Shown: positions 54,598-63,050 of the stretch, one piece after another | How positions within the stretch are numbered: the stretch's first letter is position 1 | Layout of the letters: every line of letters starts with the position of its first letter | DNA from: Treponema sp. | GTDB taxonomy: Bacteria; Spirochaetota; Spirochaetia; Treponematales; Breznakiellaceae | Length of the DNA stretch: 64,000 nt | Reading direction: 5' to 3' | Assembly: GCA_009781475.1 (NCBI GenBank) | Contig: WQYB01000007.1 | Location: 1 to 64,000, forward strand | Notes under the pieces: generated by a model | What the model was told of the DNA's origin: nothing | The model's input: only the letters and a program-made list of their open reading frames with translations | The model's database searches: none | Made by a program: the position numbers and the translations under genes

Positions 54598-57102
54598 ATG
54601 GCAGAAGAAACTGACAAAACGAAAAAACCAAAAGCGCAGCTTATTAAACATTCCCCGAATGAAGAAAATTCATCGGGTAAAAATCCTGCGGAACAGGTAG
54701 AGAAACGTAAAGTTAAGGTGGTGATGAAAAAACCTGTTGCCTCATCCTCCAAAAAAACTTCGCCGAAAGTAATTGTCAGCTCTCCTTCCGGTAAATCCCA
54801 ATCCAAAAAATTTGATTCTCATGGCGATAAAAGATCAGCCAACGAATCAGGTTCAGATTCTCGTGTAAGTTCATTTCCAATGGCACAGCGTCCTGCTGCC
54901 GCAGCAGGCAGAGTAGGCGGTAAATTAGTCAGCGGAGAAAGACATGGCGGTCAACACCGGCATCCGCGCTCGCAGCAGCCTAGAACAAACAGACAAGGCG
55001 GCGATTCGCCTCCGAATAAAGGCGGTTTTGGACAAAATCAAGGTAGAGATACAAGACATGGTCATGGACAAGGTCAAGGACATGGTCATAGCGGAAGACC
55101 GCCGTTTCCTCCAAGACCTGGCGGCGGCGGCGGCAAACCGGGCGGCGGTTTTAATCGTCCGCAAACAGGAAATCGCGGCGGAGGAATGAATGTTGTTCCG
55201 TCAGGACCGATACCTGAAGGAAAAGGACCTGCCAAGAGAAAATTTATTGCTAAAAAACCAGTATACAACCGAAAAGAAAAAGAACTTGAAATGGAGGAAA
55301 AACTCCTTCAAACCAAAAAGAAAATAACCCACGTAGCTAATCCCGTACCAAAATCAATCGATATAATGGAAGTAATTTCAGTTTCTGAATTAGCACGTAA
55401 AATGAATTTAAAAGCATCTGACCTTATTCAAAAATTAATGAGTATGGGGCAGATGGTCACAATAAATCAGCAGATTGATGCCGATACTGCAAGTATTCTG
55501 GCATCAGAGTTTGGAGCTGATGTAAAAATTGTAAGCCTTTACGACAAAACAGTAATTGAAACAACTTCGGATGATGACGCGATTCTGCTTCCGCGCCCGC
55601 CTGTTGTTACCGTTATGGGACATGTTGATCACGGTAAAACAAAACTGTTAGACGCAATCCGCAAAGCAGACGTAGTATCCGGCGAGTTTGGCGGAATTAC
55701 TCAGCATATCGGCGCTTATATGGTAGAAACACCGCACGGCAGCCTTACATTGCTTGATACACCCGGTCATGAGGCTTTCACACGCATGAGAGCCAGAGGC
55801 GCACAGGTAACAGACATTGTTATACTTGTTGTCGCAGCTGACGACGGAGTTATGCCGCAGACAATCGAAGCGATAAATCACGCTAAAGACGCAAAAGTTC
55901 CGATTATTGTCGCTGTAAATAAAATTGACAAACCAGAAGCAAACCCGGACAGAGTAAAAAGTCAGCTTTCCGATTTGGGATTAATGCCTGAGGATTGGGG
56001 AGGACAGACAATATTTGTTGAATTAAGCGCTTTACAGAAAACCGGTATCGATAAATTAATTGAATCGATCTTACTTGAAGCAGAACTTTTGGATTTAAAA
56101 GCAAACTTCCAGTGCAGCGCGGAAGGAAAAATCCTGGAATCAAAAGTTGATCACGGCAGAGGTATTGTAGCAACCGTTATGGTAGAAAGAGGTACTTTCG
56201 CTGTAGGTGATGCATTTGTCGCAGGTATTTGGCCTGGAAAAGTACGCGCTATTTTTAACGACAAAGGTGAAAAAATAAATAAAGCGACTCCTTCGATGCC
56301 TGTAGAAGTACTTGGGTTTGAAGGTATTCCGAACGCAGGAGATCCTCTGCAGGTTGTTACTGATGAAAAAGTAGCAAGAGAATTTTCATCCAAACGTCAG
56401 GAACTGCGCCGTTTTGAAGATGCAAAAATATTAAAGAAAGTTACCATGGATAATCTTCATGACATGATAAGTGATGGAACAATTCAGGAACTTAAAGTAA
56501 TTATTAAAGCAGACGTACAAGGTTCTGCCGAGGCTCTTAAAACCAGTCTTGAAAAATTGAGTACCAAAGAAATCAGGCTGCACGTTATTCAAGCGCTTCC
56601 AGGTCCTGTTAACGAAGGCGATGTCGATCTTGCCATCGCATCAAAGGCGATCATCATCAGCTTTAACGTACGCCCGCTTCCAAAAGCAAAAATACTTGCC
56701 GAACAGGAAAAAGTTGACATCAGAAAATATAATGTTATTTACAAGGCTGTCGAAGAAATCAGAGCCGCAATGGAAGGAATGTTAACGCCTGATACAAAAG
56801 AAGAAATTGTAGCTACTGTAGAAGTACGCGATACATTCAAAGTTCCGAAGATTGGCACTATCGCAGGCTGTTATGTATTATCAGGAACTGTAAAACGAAG
56901 CTGTATCGTAAATGTTATAAGAGAACAGATTGTTATACATTCCGGAAAGATCGCTTCTTTAAAACGTTTTAAAGATGATGCCCGCGAAGTTGCAGCAGGT
57001 TATGAATGCGGCATCGGGCTTGAAGGTTTTGATGATATACGTGTAGGTGATACGCTTGAAATTCTTGAAATTGTCGAAATCGCCCGCAAATTAAGCAGCT
57101 AA
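54598..57102 (+). CDS. infB: Translation initiation factor IF-2
   Basis: IF-2 is the GTPase that brings initiator tRNA to the 30S subunit and promotes subunit joining. The 834-residue protein begins with a basic, low-complexity region. This includes a Gly/His/Gln/Arg-rich stretch at about residues 100-200, with runs such as [12 protein letters not shown] and [12 protein letters not shown]. The IF2N helical motif [20 protein letters not shown] is near 264. G1 [14 protein letters not shown] is near 341, G3 [15 protein letters not shown] near 387, G4 NKIDKPEAN near 440, and the C-terminal IF2 domains follow intact. The ATG at 54598 follows GAGGAGGGA. The glycine-rich region looks repeat-expanded but stays in frame. 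Confidence 0.96.
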   Translation: MAEETDKTKKPKAQLIKHSPNEENSSGKNPAEQVEKRKVKVVMKKPVASSSKKTSPKVIVSSPSGKSQSKKFDSHGDKRSANESGSDSRVSSFPMAQRPAAAAGRVGGKLVSGERHGGQHRHPRSQQPRTNRQGGDSPPNKGGFGQNQGRDTRHGHGQGQGHGHSGRPPFPPRPGGGGGKPGGGFNRPQTGNRGGGMNVVPSGPIPEGKGPAKRKFIAKKPVYNRKEKELEMEEKLLQTKKKITHVANPVPKSIDIMEVISVSELARKMNLKASDLIQKLMSMGQMVTINQQIDADTASILASEFGADVKIVSLYDKTVIETTSDDDAILLPRPPVVTVMGHVDHGKTKLLDAIRKADVVSGEFGGITQHIGAYMVETPHGSLTLLDTPGHEAFTRMRARGAQVTDIVILVVAADDGVMPQTIEAINHAKDAKVPIIVAVNKIDKPEANPDRVKSQLSDLGLMPEDWGGQTIFVELSALQKTGIDKLIESILLEAELLDLKANFQCSAEGKILESKVDHGRGIVATVMVERGTFAVGDAFVAGIWPGKVRAIFNDKGEKINKATPSMPVEVLGFEGIPNAGDPLQVVTDEKVAREFSSKRQELRRFEDAKILKKVTMDNLHDMISDGTIQELKVIIKADVQGSAEALKTSLEKLSTKEIRLHVIQALPGPVNEGDVDLAIASKAIIISFNVRPLPKAKILAEQEKVDIRKYNVIYKAVEEIRAAMEGMLTPDTKEEIVATVEVRDTFKVPKIGTIAGCYVLSGTVKRSCIVNVIREQIVIHSGKIASLKRFKDDAREVAAGYECGIGLEGFDDIRVGDTLEILEIVEIARKLSS

Positions 57103-57103
57103 T

Positions 57104-57499
57104 ATGCCGCAGTTTCGCACAGAACGTCTTGGCCAGACGATCCAGGAAAAAATAGGCTCTCTTATCCTTGAAGGAAAAATAAAAGATAAAAGAGTTAATT
57201 CTTTTCTTTCCATTACAAAAGTTAAAGTGTCAAATGATTTGTCTTTTGCCGATGTTTATGTTTCTGATATTCGCGGAAAGATAAATGAAAAAGAAGTTGA
57301 AGGTCTTCAAAGCGCCGCAGGATTTATTCAATCGCAGCTCGGCTCTGTTATGCATATTAGAAAAACCCCGCGGCTTCGTTTTCACGCCGACACAAGCATA
57401 GGCGACGCTTTTGATCTGATCAAAAAAATTGAAAATTTGAATGCTTCTGAAAAGAATTCACACGGGGGCACAGAGGACACAAAGGACACGGAGTTATAA
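57104..57499 (+). CDS. rbfA: Ribosome-binding factor A with repeat-derived C-terminus
   Basis: RbfA binds the 30S subunit and helps late 16S rRNA maturation. The 131-residue protein has the KH-like fold: RTERLGQTIQEKIGSLILEG near residue 4, ITKVKVSNDLSFADVYVSD near 33, and LGSVMHIRKTPRLRFHADTS near 75. The last 13 residues (SHGGTEDTKDTEL) are encoded by the left arm of a CACGGAG-type hairpin (57459-57547), so the gene end has been made by, or extended through, the repeat. Many RbfA proteins end a few residues earlier. The start is 1 nt after the infB stop. Confidence 0.92.
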   Translation: MPQFRTERLGQTIQEKIGSLILEGKIKDKRVNSFLSITKVKVSNDLSFADVYVSDIRGKINEKEVEGLQSAAGFIQSQLGSVMHIRKTPRLRFHADTSIGDAFDLIKKIENLNASEKNSHGGTEDTKDTEL

Positions 57500-57547
57500 T
57501 AAAAATTGTCTTACACCGTGCCTCCGTGCTCTCCGTGTCTCCGTGTG
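57459..57547. repeat. Heptamer-periodic inverted repeat, rbfA-truB copy
   Basis: The left arm is 57459-57493 and lies within the rbfA coding end and its stop region; the right arm is 57514-57547, in the gap before truB. The arms pair with several mismatches around CACGGAG and CACAGAG heptamers. Unlike the copies at 5402 and 18992, the outer ends are CACACG and CGTGTG, without the CCAC. Confidence 0.88.
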
Positions 57548-57569
57548 ATAGAATTAGGAAAAATTTTTA

Positions 57570-58511
57570 GTGAATAATGTATTGAGTTCTGGATTAATTT
57601 TATTTAATAAAAAGCCTGGTGTTACTTCTTTTGACGCATTGCGGGATATAAAACGTGTGCTAGGCACTGGCAAGGTAGGGCACACAGGCACTCTTGATAA
57701 ATTCGCTCAAGGGCTTTTAATAGTTCTGACAGGAAAGGCACTAAAACTAAGCCAATGGTTTACAAACTGCGATAAACAGTACATTGGAAAAATTAAATTT
57801 GGTATAGAGACTGACACACTTGATCCCGAAGGACTAGAAGTCGCCAAAGCGGATCTGCCTTCGCAAGAAAAAGTGCAGCAGGTTTTAAAACAGTTTACAG
57901 GAAATATTTTACAGGAGCCGCCTGTCTTTTCTGCCATTCATGTAAACGGAAAACGCGCTTCGGATTTAACACGTTCCGGGTTAACGCCGCAAATGAAAAA
58001 ACGCCCTGTTACAATTTATGAAATTAAATTGCTTAATTGGGAGCCGCCGTTTGCACAAATATTTGTTCATTGTTCAAGCGGTACATACATACGCTCCCTT
58101 GCAAGAGACATAGCCATTGCCGCCGGTACAAGAGCGCATCTTTGCGAACTTACTCGTACACAAGTCGCGGGATTTAAGCTTGATAACAATTTAATTCACA
58201 CGGAGGCACAAAGGCACAAAGAACACGGAGGTAGAGAAAACAAGGGTTTTAATATTCGTATAATTGATAAAAAAGTTATAACATCTTTAGGTATACCCTG
58301 GTTTGATATAAATGCTGATGAAGTAAAACAAGTTATTCACGGAAAGCCACTATATCCCATTTTAAATAAAAAAAATATTATAAACTCCGTGTCTCCGTGT
58401 CCCCGTGTGAACTCTTTTCCCAACCAAGCTGTAGCTATTTTCTGCGATGAAACCCTTATTGCCATTATTGAAAACAAGGACGGAAAATGGAAATACGGCT
58501 GTGTGATGTAG
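57570..58511 (+). CDS. truB: tRNA pseudouridine synthase TruB with repeat-derived insert
   Basis: TruB makes pseudouridine 55 in the T loop of tRNAs. The 313-residue protein has the catalytic Asp43 in VGHTGTLDKFAQGLL; the Pro usually after the Asp is Lys here. Other signatures are LKLSQWFTNCDKQYIGKIKFG near 53 (in part SQWFTNCDKQYIG), QEPPVFSAIHVNGKRASDL near 113, and the C-terminal GTYIRSLARDIAIAAG near 171. Two arms of the CACGGAG repeat are read in frame in the C-terminal part: HTEAQRHKEHGG near residue 210 and SVSPCPRV near 272. They surround about 150 nt. The start is GTG 57570, with AGGA upstream. Confidence 0.92.
   Translation: MNNVLSSGLILFNKKPGVTSFDALRDIKRVLGTGKVGHTGTLDKFAQGLLIVLTGKALKLSQWFTNCDKQYIGKIKFGIETDTLDPEGLEVAKADLPSQEKVQQVLKQFTGNILQEPPVFSAIHVNGKRASDLTRSGLTPQMKKRPVTIYEIKLLNWEPPFAQIFVHCSSGTYIRSLARDIAIAAGTRAHLCELTRTQVAGFKLDNNLIHTEAQRHKEHGGRENKGFNIRIIDKKVITSLGIPWFDINADEVKQVIHGKPLYPILNKKNIINSVSPCPRVNSFPNQAVAIFCDETLIAIIENKDGKWKYGCVM
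58197..58230 (+). repeat. CACGGAG-type repeat arm inside truB (forward orientation)
   Basis: CACACGGAGGCACAAAGGCA and the 14 nt that follow form a heptamer-periodic arm in forward orientation. It is in frame with truB and translates as HTEAQRHKEHGG. Its partner arm is at 58385-58409. Confidence 0.88.
58385..58409 (-). repeat. CACGGAG-type repeat arm inside truB (reverse orientation)
   Basis: The reverse complement of 58385-58409 contains CACACGGGGACACGGAGACA and one more heptamer. It lies in inverted orientation 154 nt after the arm at 58197-58230, and both are in the truB reading frame. Confidence 0.88.
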
Positions 58512-58518
58512 TGAATAA

Positions 58519-58547
58519 TTGACAATATTAAAGATATTAATTATAAT
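58519..58547 (+). promoter_or_regulatory. Perfect consensus sigma-70 promoter of the glucosaminidase-like gene
   Basis: TTGACA at 58519-58524, exactly 17 nt and TATAAT at 58542-58547 match the consensus at every base. The predicted start is near 58554, giving a leader of about 47 nt with a GATGGAG ribosome-binding site before ATG 58601. Confidence 0.7.
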
Positions 58548-58600
58548 TAAATATAATTATAAAAATATACCAAATTTAGCGAAATTTGATGGAGTTTTGT

Positions 58601-60118
58601 ATGTTTAATGAAAAACAAAAAAGAATAACAATAATACTCATGATTATCATGATGTGTTTTATTTCATATCAGGGCTTTGCAGGCGGAAATAAAGACAGAA
58701 GCAATGAAAGAGATAGGGATAGAGGCAGAAACAGAAATAGAAATGCAGTAGTTCAGCAGGAAGAAATAATCATACCAGATACATTTTTTATGTTTAATGA
58801 ACCGTTTAATATGGATTTATTATTTGAACAGTTAATGGAACCTGCGTATGATGAACAAGAAAATAATCTTACAATAATTGATGCTCCGGCAGCTGATGCA
58901 CCTATTGAACAAGCAGCTCCCCCCGCCGCGGCAGTGACCGCTGTGGCTGCGGAAACTCCTGTGCAAACGGCTCAGGTTACAGGCAGGAGCAGAATGTCTG
59001 TTACAGACGAAATAGTTGAAAGATTAAGCCTAACGGAACTTTTTACTTTAACTTATTTTGTATCCAGATCATTTCCATTTATTGCAGAAGGGCAAAGCGG
59101 ATCTGTAAATTTTGTTACATCCAATGGGCAGTTAATAATCAGTAATGATATAGAATTGCAGAAAACTTTTGTTTTTCAGGAAAATGATACCGGTCAGCTA
59201 AGAGCGAGAAGAAATGATTTTCTGGATATTGTTTTCAGACCTGAAGGAACCGAAGTAATTCTGACATTCAGAAAAGTTTCTCAATTATACATACTTGATT
59301 CTATTAATTTTGATAACAGAAGTCATCCGATAAGCTCAGCAGAAGGAGAACCTATACGTCTTTTAGTATCAGGTCAGGATCAGCGTATTGTAAGAACCGG
59401 TTCTGCACCTTCTAATCAGCAGTCAAATCAACAGCAAAACCAGCAGCTAAATCCTTCGCCTTCATCACAAGCAGCTACAGCTCAACAACAGGCGACTACA
59501 CCGCAGGCAACTCAACAACCTCAGCAGCAGCAGCAGCAGGCTCAACAGCCTGCTCCTAGTCAGCAGCAGCAAAATACCGGCTCTAATATTGAAAGAACAA
59601 CAAATCATGATCGATTATTGATTTTAAGCAGCGGTACGTTAACTGAAAATGATGTTCTAAGATATTTGGGAGGCAGAAATATCAATGAAGCGCAAGTTAG
59701 AAGACTTGTAAGACTTTATATTGAAGAAGCAGCGTTTGAAGGTATAAACCACGACATTGCAATTGCACAGTTGATTTTTGCAACGCAATTTTTAACAAAT
59801 AGAACATTAATGACAGATCATAATTACGCCGGCTTTACAAGAACAGATTCAGTTTGGAACGGTTCGCAGTGGAACGGAAAGTTCGCAGATGAAAGACAGG
59901 GAGTGCGCTCTCATGTTCAGCATTTAAAACATTATTCGGCAGGAAGTTTGGAACGTGTTAACGGTAATGTTAATCCAAGATTTAGTGTTCTAAGAACAAG
60001 AGGTTATCTTGGAAATGTAAAAACACTGGGAGAATTATACCGGCACTGGGTAAACCGAAATTCTGACAGTTACAGAAATTCAATAAATAATATATTAAAC
60101 GGGCTTTATCAGCAGTAG
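58601..60118 (+). CDS. Exported glucosaminidase-like protein with Gln-rich linker
   Basis: The 505-residue protein has a signal peptide (near residues 8-27, ending GFAGG) followed by an Arg/Asn/Asp-rich stretch. A middle beta domain (residues 140-270) has no named family. A Gln/Pro-rich linker spans about 275-330. The C-terminal domain (about 380-505) resembles the GH73-type glucosaminidase domain of peptidoglycan hydrolases, with INHDIAIAQLIFATQFL, HNYAGF and GVRSHVQHLKHYSAG. In that family the first motif usually contains Glu-Thr (LETGFL); here residue 394 is Ala, so the catalytic Glu appears lost. It may bind peptidoglycan without cleaving it. I start at 58601, with GATGGAG at 58589-58595; upstream codons lack that. 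Confidence 0.75.
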   Translation: MFNEKQKRITIILMIIMMCFISYQGFAGGNKDRSNERDRDRGRNRNRNAVVQQEEIIIPDTFFMFNEPFNMDLLFEQLMEPAYDEQENNLTIIDAPAADAPIEQAAPPAAAVTAVAAETPVQTAQVTGRSRMSVTDEIVERLSLTELFTLTYFVSRSFPFIAEGQSGSVNFVTSNGQLIISNDIELQKTFVFQENDTGQLRARRNDFLDIVFRPEGTEVILTFRKVSQLYILDSINFDNRSHPISSAEGEPIRLLVSGQDQRIVRTGSAPSNQQSNQQQNQQLNPSPSSQAATAQQQATTPQATQQPQQQQQQAQQPAPSQQQQNTGSNIERTTNHDRLLILSSGTLTENDVLRYLGGRNINEAQVRRLVRLYIEEAAFEGINHDIAIAQLIFATQFLTNRTLMTDHNYAGFTRTDSVWNGSQWNGKFADERQGVRSHVQHLKHYSAGSLERVNGNVNPRFSVLRTRGYLGNVKTLGELYRHWVNRNSDSYRNSINNILNGLYQQ

Positions 60119-60149
60119 GATAAAACATTACTTTAAGCTAAAATAAGTC

Positions 60150-61961
60150 ATGTACGATTATAAACAACCCTGGAAAGAAAAAATTGCGGCAGTTATAAAT
60201 GTTCTTTTAAACGAAGCCGGTGTCAGCGAACAAATAAATCTGCAGCAGGTAGTTGCAGAAAATCCTCCCAATCCGCAAATGGGTGATATTGGTTTTCCGA
60301 TGTTTGGCTTTTCTAAATTACTGCGTAAAGGACCTCCGCAAATTGCATCAATCGTACAGGATAAAATTAAACAAGTTCTAAAAAATGAAAATTCAAACGC
60401 ATCTGTGGAAGCGCAAGGACCATATCTTAATGTAAGAATAGATAGAGCAGAGACTTCAAAAGCTATACTGAACGAAGTTTTTAAAGACCAAGATTTTTCT
60501 TTTGCAAAACCAAATAATATGAACGGCAGAAAAGTAATGGTAGAGTTTTCAAGCCCTAATACAAATAAACCGCTGCATCTTGGGCACTTAAGAAATGATG
60601 TATTAGGTGAAAGTATTTCACGTATTCTTGCAGCATGCGGCGCTGAAGTGCAAAAAGTTTGTATCATAAACGACAGAGGCATTCATATATGTAAATCCAT
60701 GCTCGCTTATAAAGAAAACGGTCAAAATACAACACCGCAGTCGGAAGGGGTAAAAAGCGACAGGTTTGTAGGTGATTGGTATGTCAGTTTCAGTAAAAAA
60801 CTAAAAACGGAAGTTGATGAACTTGTAAGTTCCGGAATTAAAAAAGAAGAAGCAGAAATACAAGCGCCGTCAATGAAAAAAGCACAGGAAATGCTGCGCA
60901 GCTGGGAAGAAGGAGACAGTGAAACAATTGAGCTTTGGAAAAAGATGAATGGCTGGGCAATAGAGGGAATGAAAAAAACTTATGAACGTACAGGAATCTC
61001 ATTTGATAAATATTATTTTGAAAGTGAAACCTATAAACTTGGCAAGGATGAAGTTTTAAAAGGACTTGAAAGCGGAATATTTTTTAAACAGGATGACGGT
61101 TCAATTGCCGCTGATTTAAACGAAGATAAACTTGATAAAAAAATATTAATGCGAAGTGACGGAACATCGATCTATATTACGCAGGATTTAGGTACGGCAG
61201 TAAGCCGGCATAAAGACTGGCCTTTTGAACAACTGATCTATGTAGTTGGATCTGAACAGCAGTATCATTTTAAGGTACTGTTTGTTCTATTAAAAAAATT
61301 AGGATACCCTTGGGCAGAAAATCTTCATCATCTTTCTTATGGTATGGTAAATCTTCCCGAAGGAAAAATGAAAAGCCGCGAAGGTACTGTTGTAGATGCT
61401 GACGATTTAATTGATTCGCTGAAAGAAATGGCATTAACAGAAATTCAGGAAAAGGGAAGGGAAGAAGCTGTAGGAGAGCCTCAAGCAGTTGCAGAAAATA
61501 TTGCCCTTGGCGCTTTGCATTATTTTTTATTGCAAACAAGCCCTGTAAAAGATATGCTCTTTGATCCGAAAGAATCACTTTCGTTTACAGGTAATACAGG
61601 TCCATATCTTCAGTATATGGGAGCTCGTATTTCATCAATGTTAAGAAAAAAAGAGCAGACAGAAAACGAAGAAATTAATTTTTCATTACTTGTTTCAGAT
61701 ATAGAATGGGAACTAATAAAATTAATTGCGATATATCCCGATACTTTAAGCGAAGCTGCAAATAATTTAGATCCTTCTCATCTTATAGGATATTTATATG
61801 AACTTTCAAAAACATTCAGCAGATTTTACCATGAATGTCCGATTTTAAATTGTGATGATACAAATCTTTCAAGCGTTAGACTAAAACTTTCTTATGCGGT
61901 AATGCTTATTTTAAAAGATGCTTTCCATTTGGTTTGCATACCATTTCTTGATATAATGTGA
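60150..61961 (+). CDS. argS: Arginyl-tRNA synthetase
   Basis: ArgS is the class I synthetase that charges tRNA-Arg. The 603-residue protein has the N-terminal Arg-tRNA recognition domain (Add-1). The HIGH-like motif SSPNTNKPLHLGHLRNDVLG is near residue 134, IINDRGIHICKSM near 172, YVVGSEQQYHFKVLF near 363, and KMKSREGTVVD near 406 takes the place of KMSKS. The DALR anticodon-binding domain ends it. No Shine-Dalgarno sequence is seen. A TAAAAT at 60139-60144 lies 5 nt before the ATG, so a leaderless mRNA is possible, but no convincing -35 box accompanies it. Confidence 0.95.
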   Translation: MYDYKQPWKEKIAAVINVLLNEAGVSEQINLQQVVAENPPNPQMGDIGFPMFGFSKLLRKGPPQIASIVQDKIKQVLKNENSNASVEAQGPYLNVRIDRAETSKAILNEVFKDQDFSFAKPNNMNGRKVMVEFSSPNTNKPLHLGHLRNDVLGESISRILAACGAEVQKVCIINDRGIHICKSMLAYKENGQNTTPQSEGVKSDRFVGDWYVSFSKKLKTEVDELVSSGIKKEEAEIQAPSMKKAQEMLRSWEEGDSETIELWKKMNGWAIEGMKKTYERTGISFDKYYFESETYKLGKDEVLKGLESGIFFKQDDGSIAADLNEDKLDKKILMRSDGTSIYITQDLGTAVSRHKDWPFEQLIYVVGSEQQYHFKVLFVLLKKLGYPWAENLHHLSYGMVNLPEGKMKSREGTVVDADDLIDSLKEMALTEIQEKGREEAVGEPQAVAENIALGALHYFLLQTSPVKDMLFDPKESLSFTGNTGPYLQYMGARISSMLRKKEQTENEEINFSLLVSDIEWELIKLIAIYPDTLSEAANNLDPSHLIGYLYELSKTFSRFYHECPILNCDDTNLSSVRLKLSYAVMLILKDAFHLVCIPFLDIM

Positions 61962-61990
61962 TGTTACGATTTTAAACCATTTATTAAAAT

Positions 61991-62016
61991 TTCGTGTTGG
62001 TTCGTGTGGTTTGTGG
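61991..62016. repeat. TTCGTG-type short repeat after argS
   Basis: TTCGTGTTGGTTCGTGTGGT followed by TTGTGG is a degenerate copy of a GGTTCGTG-periodic repeat. It is similar in style to, but distinct in sequence from, the CACGGAG family, and only one arm is visible. It lies between convergent argS and birA. Confidence 0.6.
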
Positions 62017-62031
62017 TAAAAAATTCTTTGT

Positions 62032-63032
62032 TTAAGGATTTAAAAAAGCAAGTGAAACCGACCCTTGTGTAAAATATAAAGTTTTATCATCAGTTTTTAT
62101 AATACAGCGCCCGGCTGGATCAATTCCCTGGAATATTCCTCTTGTAAGAATTTTCCCGGGTTTTTCAAATAAATTATCAGCTTTGTTTTCCGGTTCAAAA
62201 ACAATGGCTTTAGCATTTACGCAGTCAGCTAATGAGTTCCATTCGTCTGCTAATGAACGGTTACCTTGGGAGTACGCTGCTGTTGATTTAAAGGTGCGTT
62301 TTACATTTTCAAATTCATTTAATATACCTATTAACACTTCTTTTCTGGAAATATGATGTCCTATAATTTCTGCGCAGCTTGTTGCTTTTCCGGAAGGAAC
62401 AGTATTGTTTATATTTACACCAATTCCTGTTGTCAGCCATGTAATTAAATCACCTTCTCCGAAATTTCTGTAATGATTCCGGCTATTTTTCTATGATTAA
62501 TATAAATGTCATTAGGCCATCTGAGATAAGATTTTTTTCCGCAAATTTTTGAAAGAGTGCGTACAACTGCGATCTGCATTTTAAGGGTAAGCTGTGAATA
62601 ATCAGCAATTGAAAGAGAAGGTCTTTCAAGGATAGAAAAGAAAAGACCGCCCTGACGTGATATCCATGATCTGCCGTATCTGCCTCTGCCTGATGTTTGC
62701 TTTTCTGCTGTAAAAATACTTCCGCTGGCTGCTCCTTTTAAAGCGAAATCTCTGGCTTTATCCATAGTACTATTTATACTTTTATAATGAGTAAAAAATC
62801 TTTCATTTTCCCGAAACTCCCATGGGTATAAAAAATCTTTTTCTTTTTTTGGATCAAGGAGATAACCCGTGCCTTTTGTTTCGATTGAATATCCTGATTC
62901 AACAAGTGATTGAACAGTTTTCCATACAGCAACCCGTGATATACCGATTTCTTTGGCTAACTTTGTACCGCTAGTCGGTTCGCCCTGTTTTTCTCTTAAA
63001 TGTGCAAGTAATTTTACTTTACTTGATACCAT
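62032..63032 (-). pseudogene. birA: Biotin operon repressor / biotin--[acetyl-CoA carboxylase] ligase, frameshifted
   Basis: The gene is split by a one-base deletion near 62461. The first frame (63032-62445) encodes an N-terminal winged helix (GTKLAKEIGISRVAVWKTVQ near residue 22) and the ligase core: TSGRGRYGRSWIS, YLRWPNDIYINHRKIAGIITEIS. The match then ends at EKVI and a stop. In the next frame from 62460 the sequence continues smoothly as GEGDLITWLTTGIGVNIN, then the helical part, and the C-terminal SH3-like domain to 62032 (GRCIIKTDDKTLYFTQGSVS). One extra base would restore a full-length BirA of about 333 residues. A sequencing or assembly error, or a real mutation, would both look like this. 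ATG 63032 is the start. Confidence 0.85.
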
Positions 63033-63050
63033 ATTAACTCCCTTAATTCA

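Noticed and set aside
55086-55268. Reverse-strand frame in the glycine-rich part of infB
   Set aside because: It is the mirror of the low-complexity GGC/GGT codons and is Pro-rich by consequence.
59400-59575. CAG/CAA tract in the glucosaminidase-like gene as a microsatellite of phase variation
   Set aside because: The tract mixes CAG, CAA and other codons and is unlikely to slip by a non-multiple of three; it is better read as a linker.
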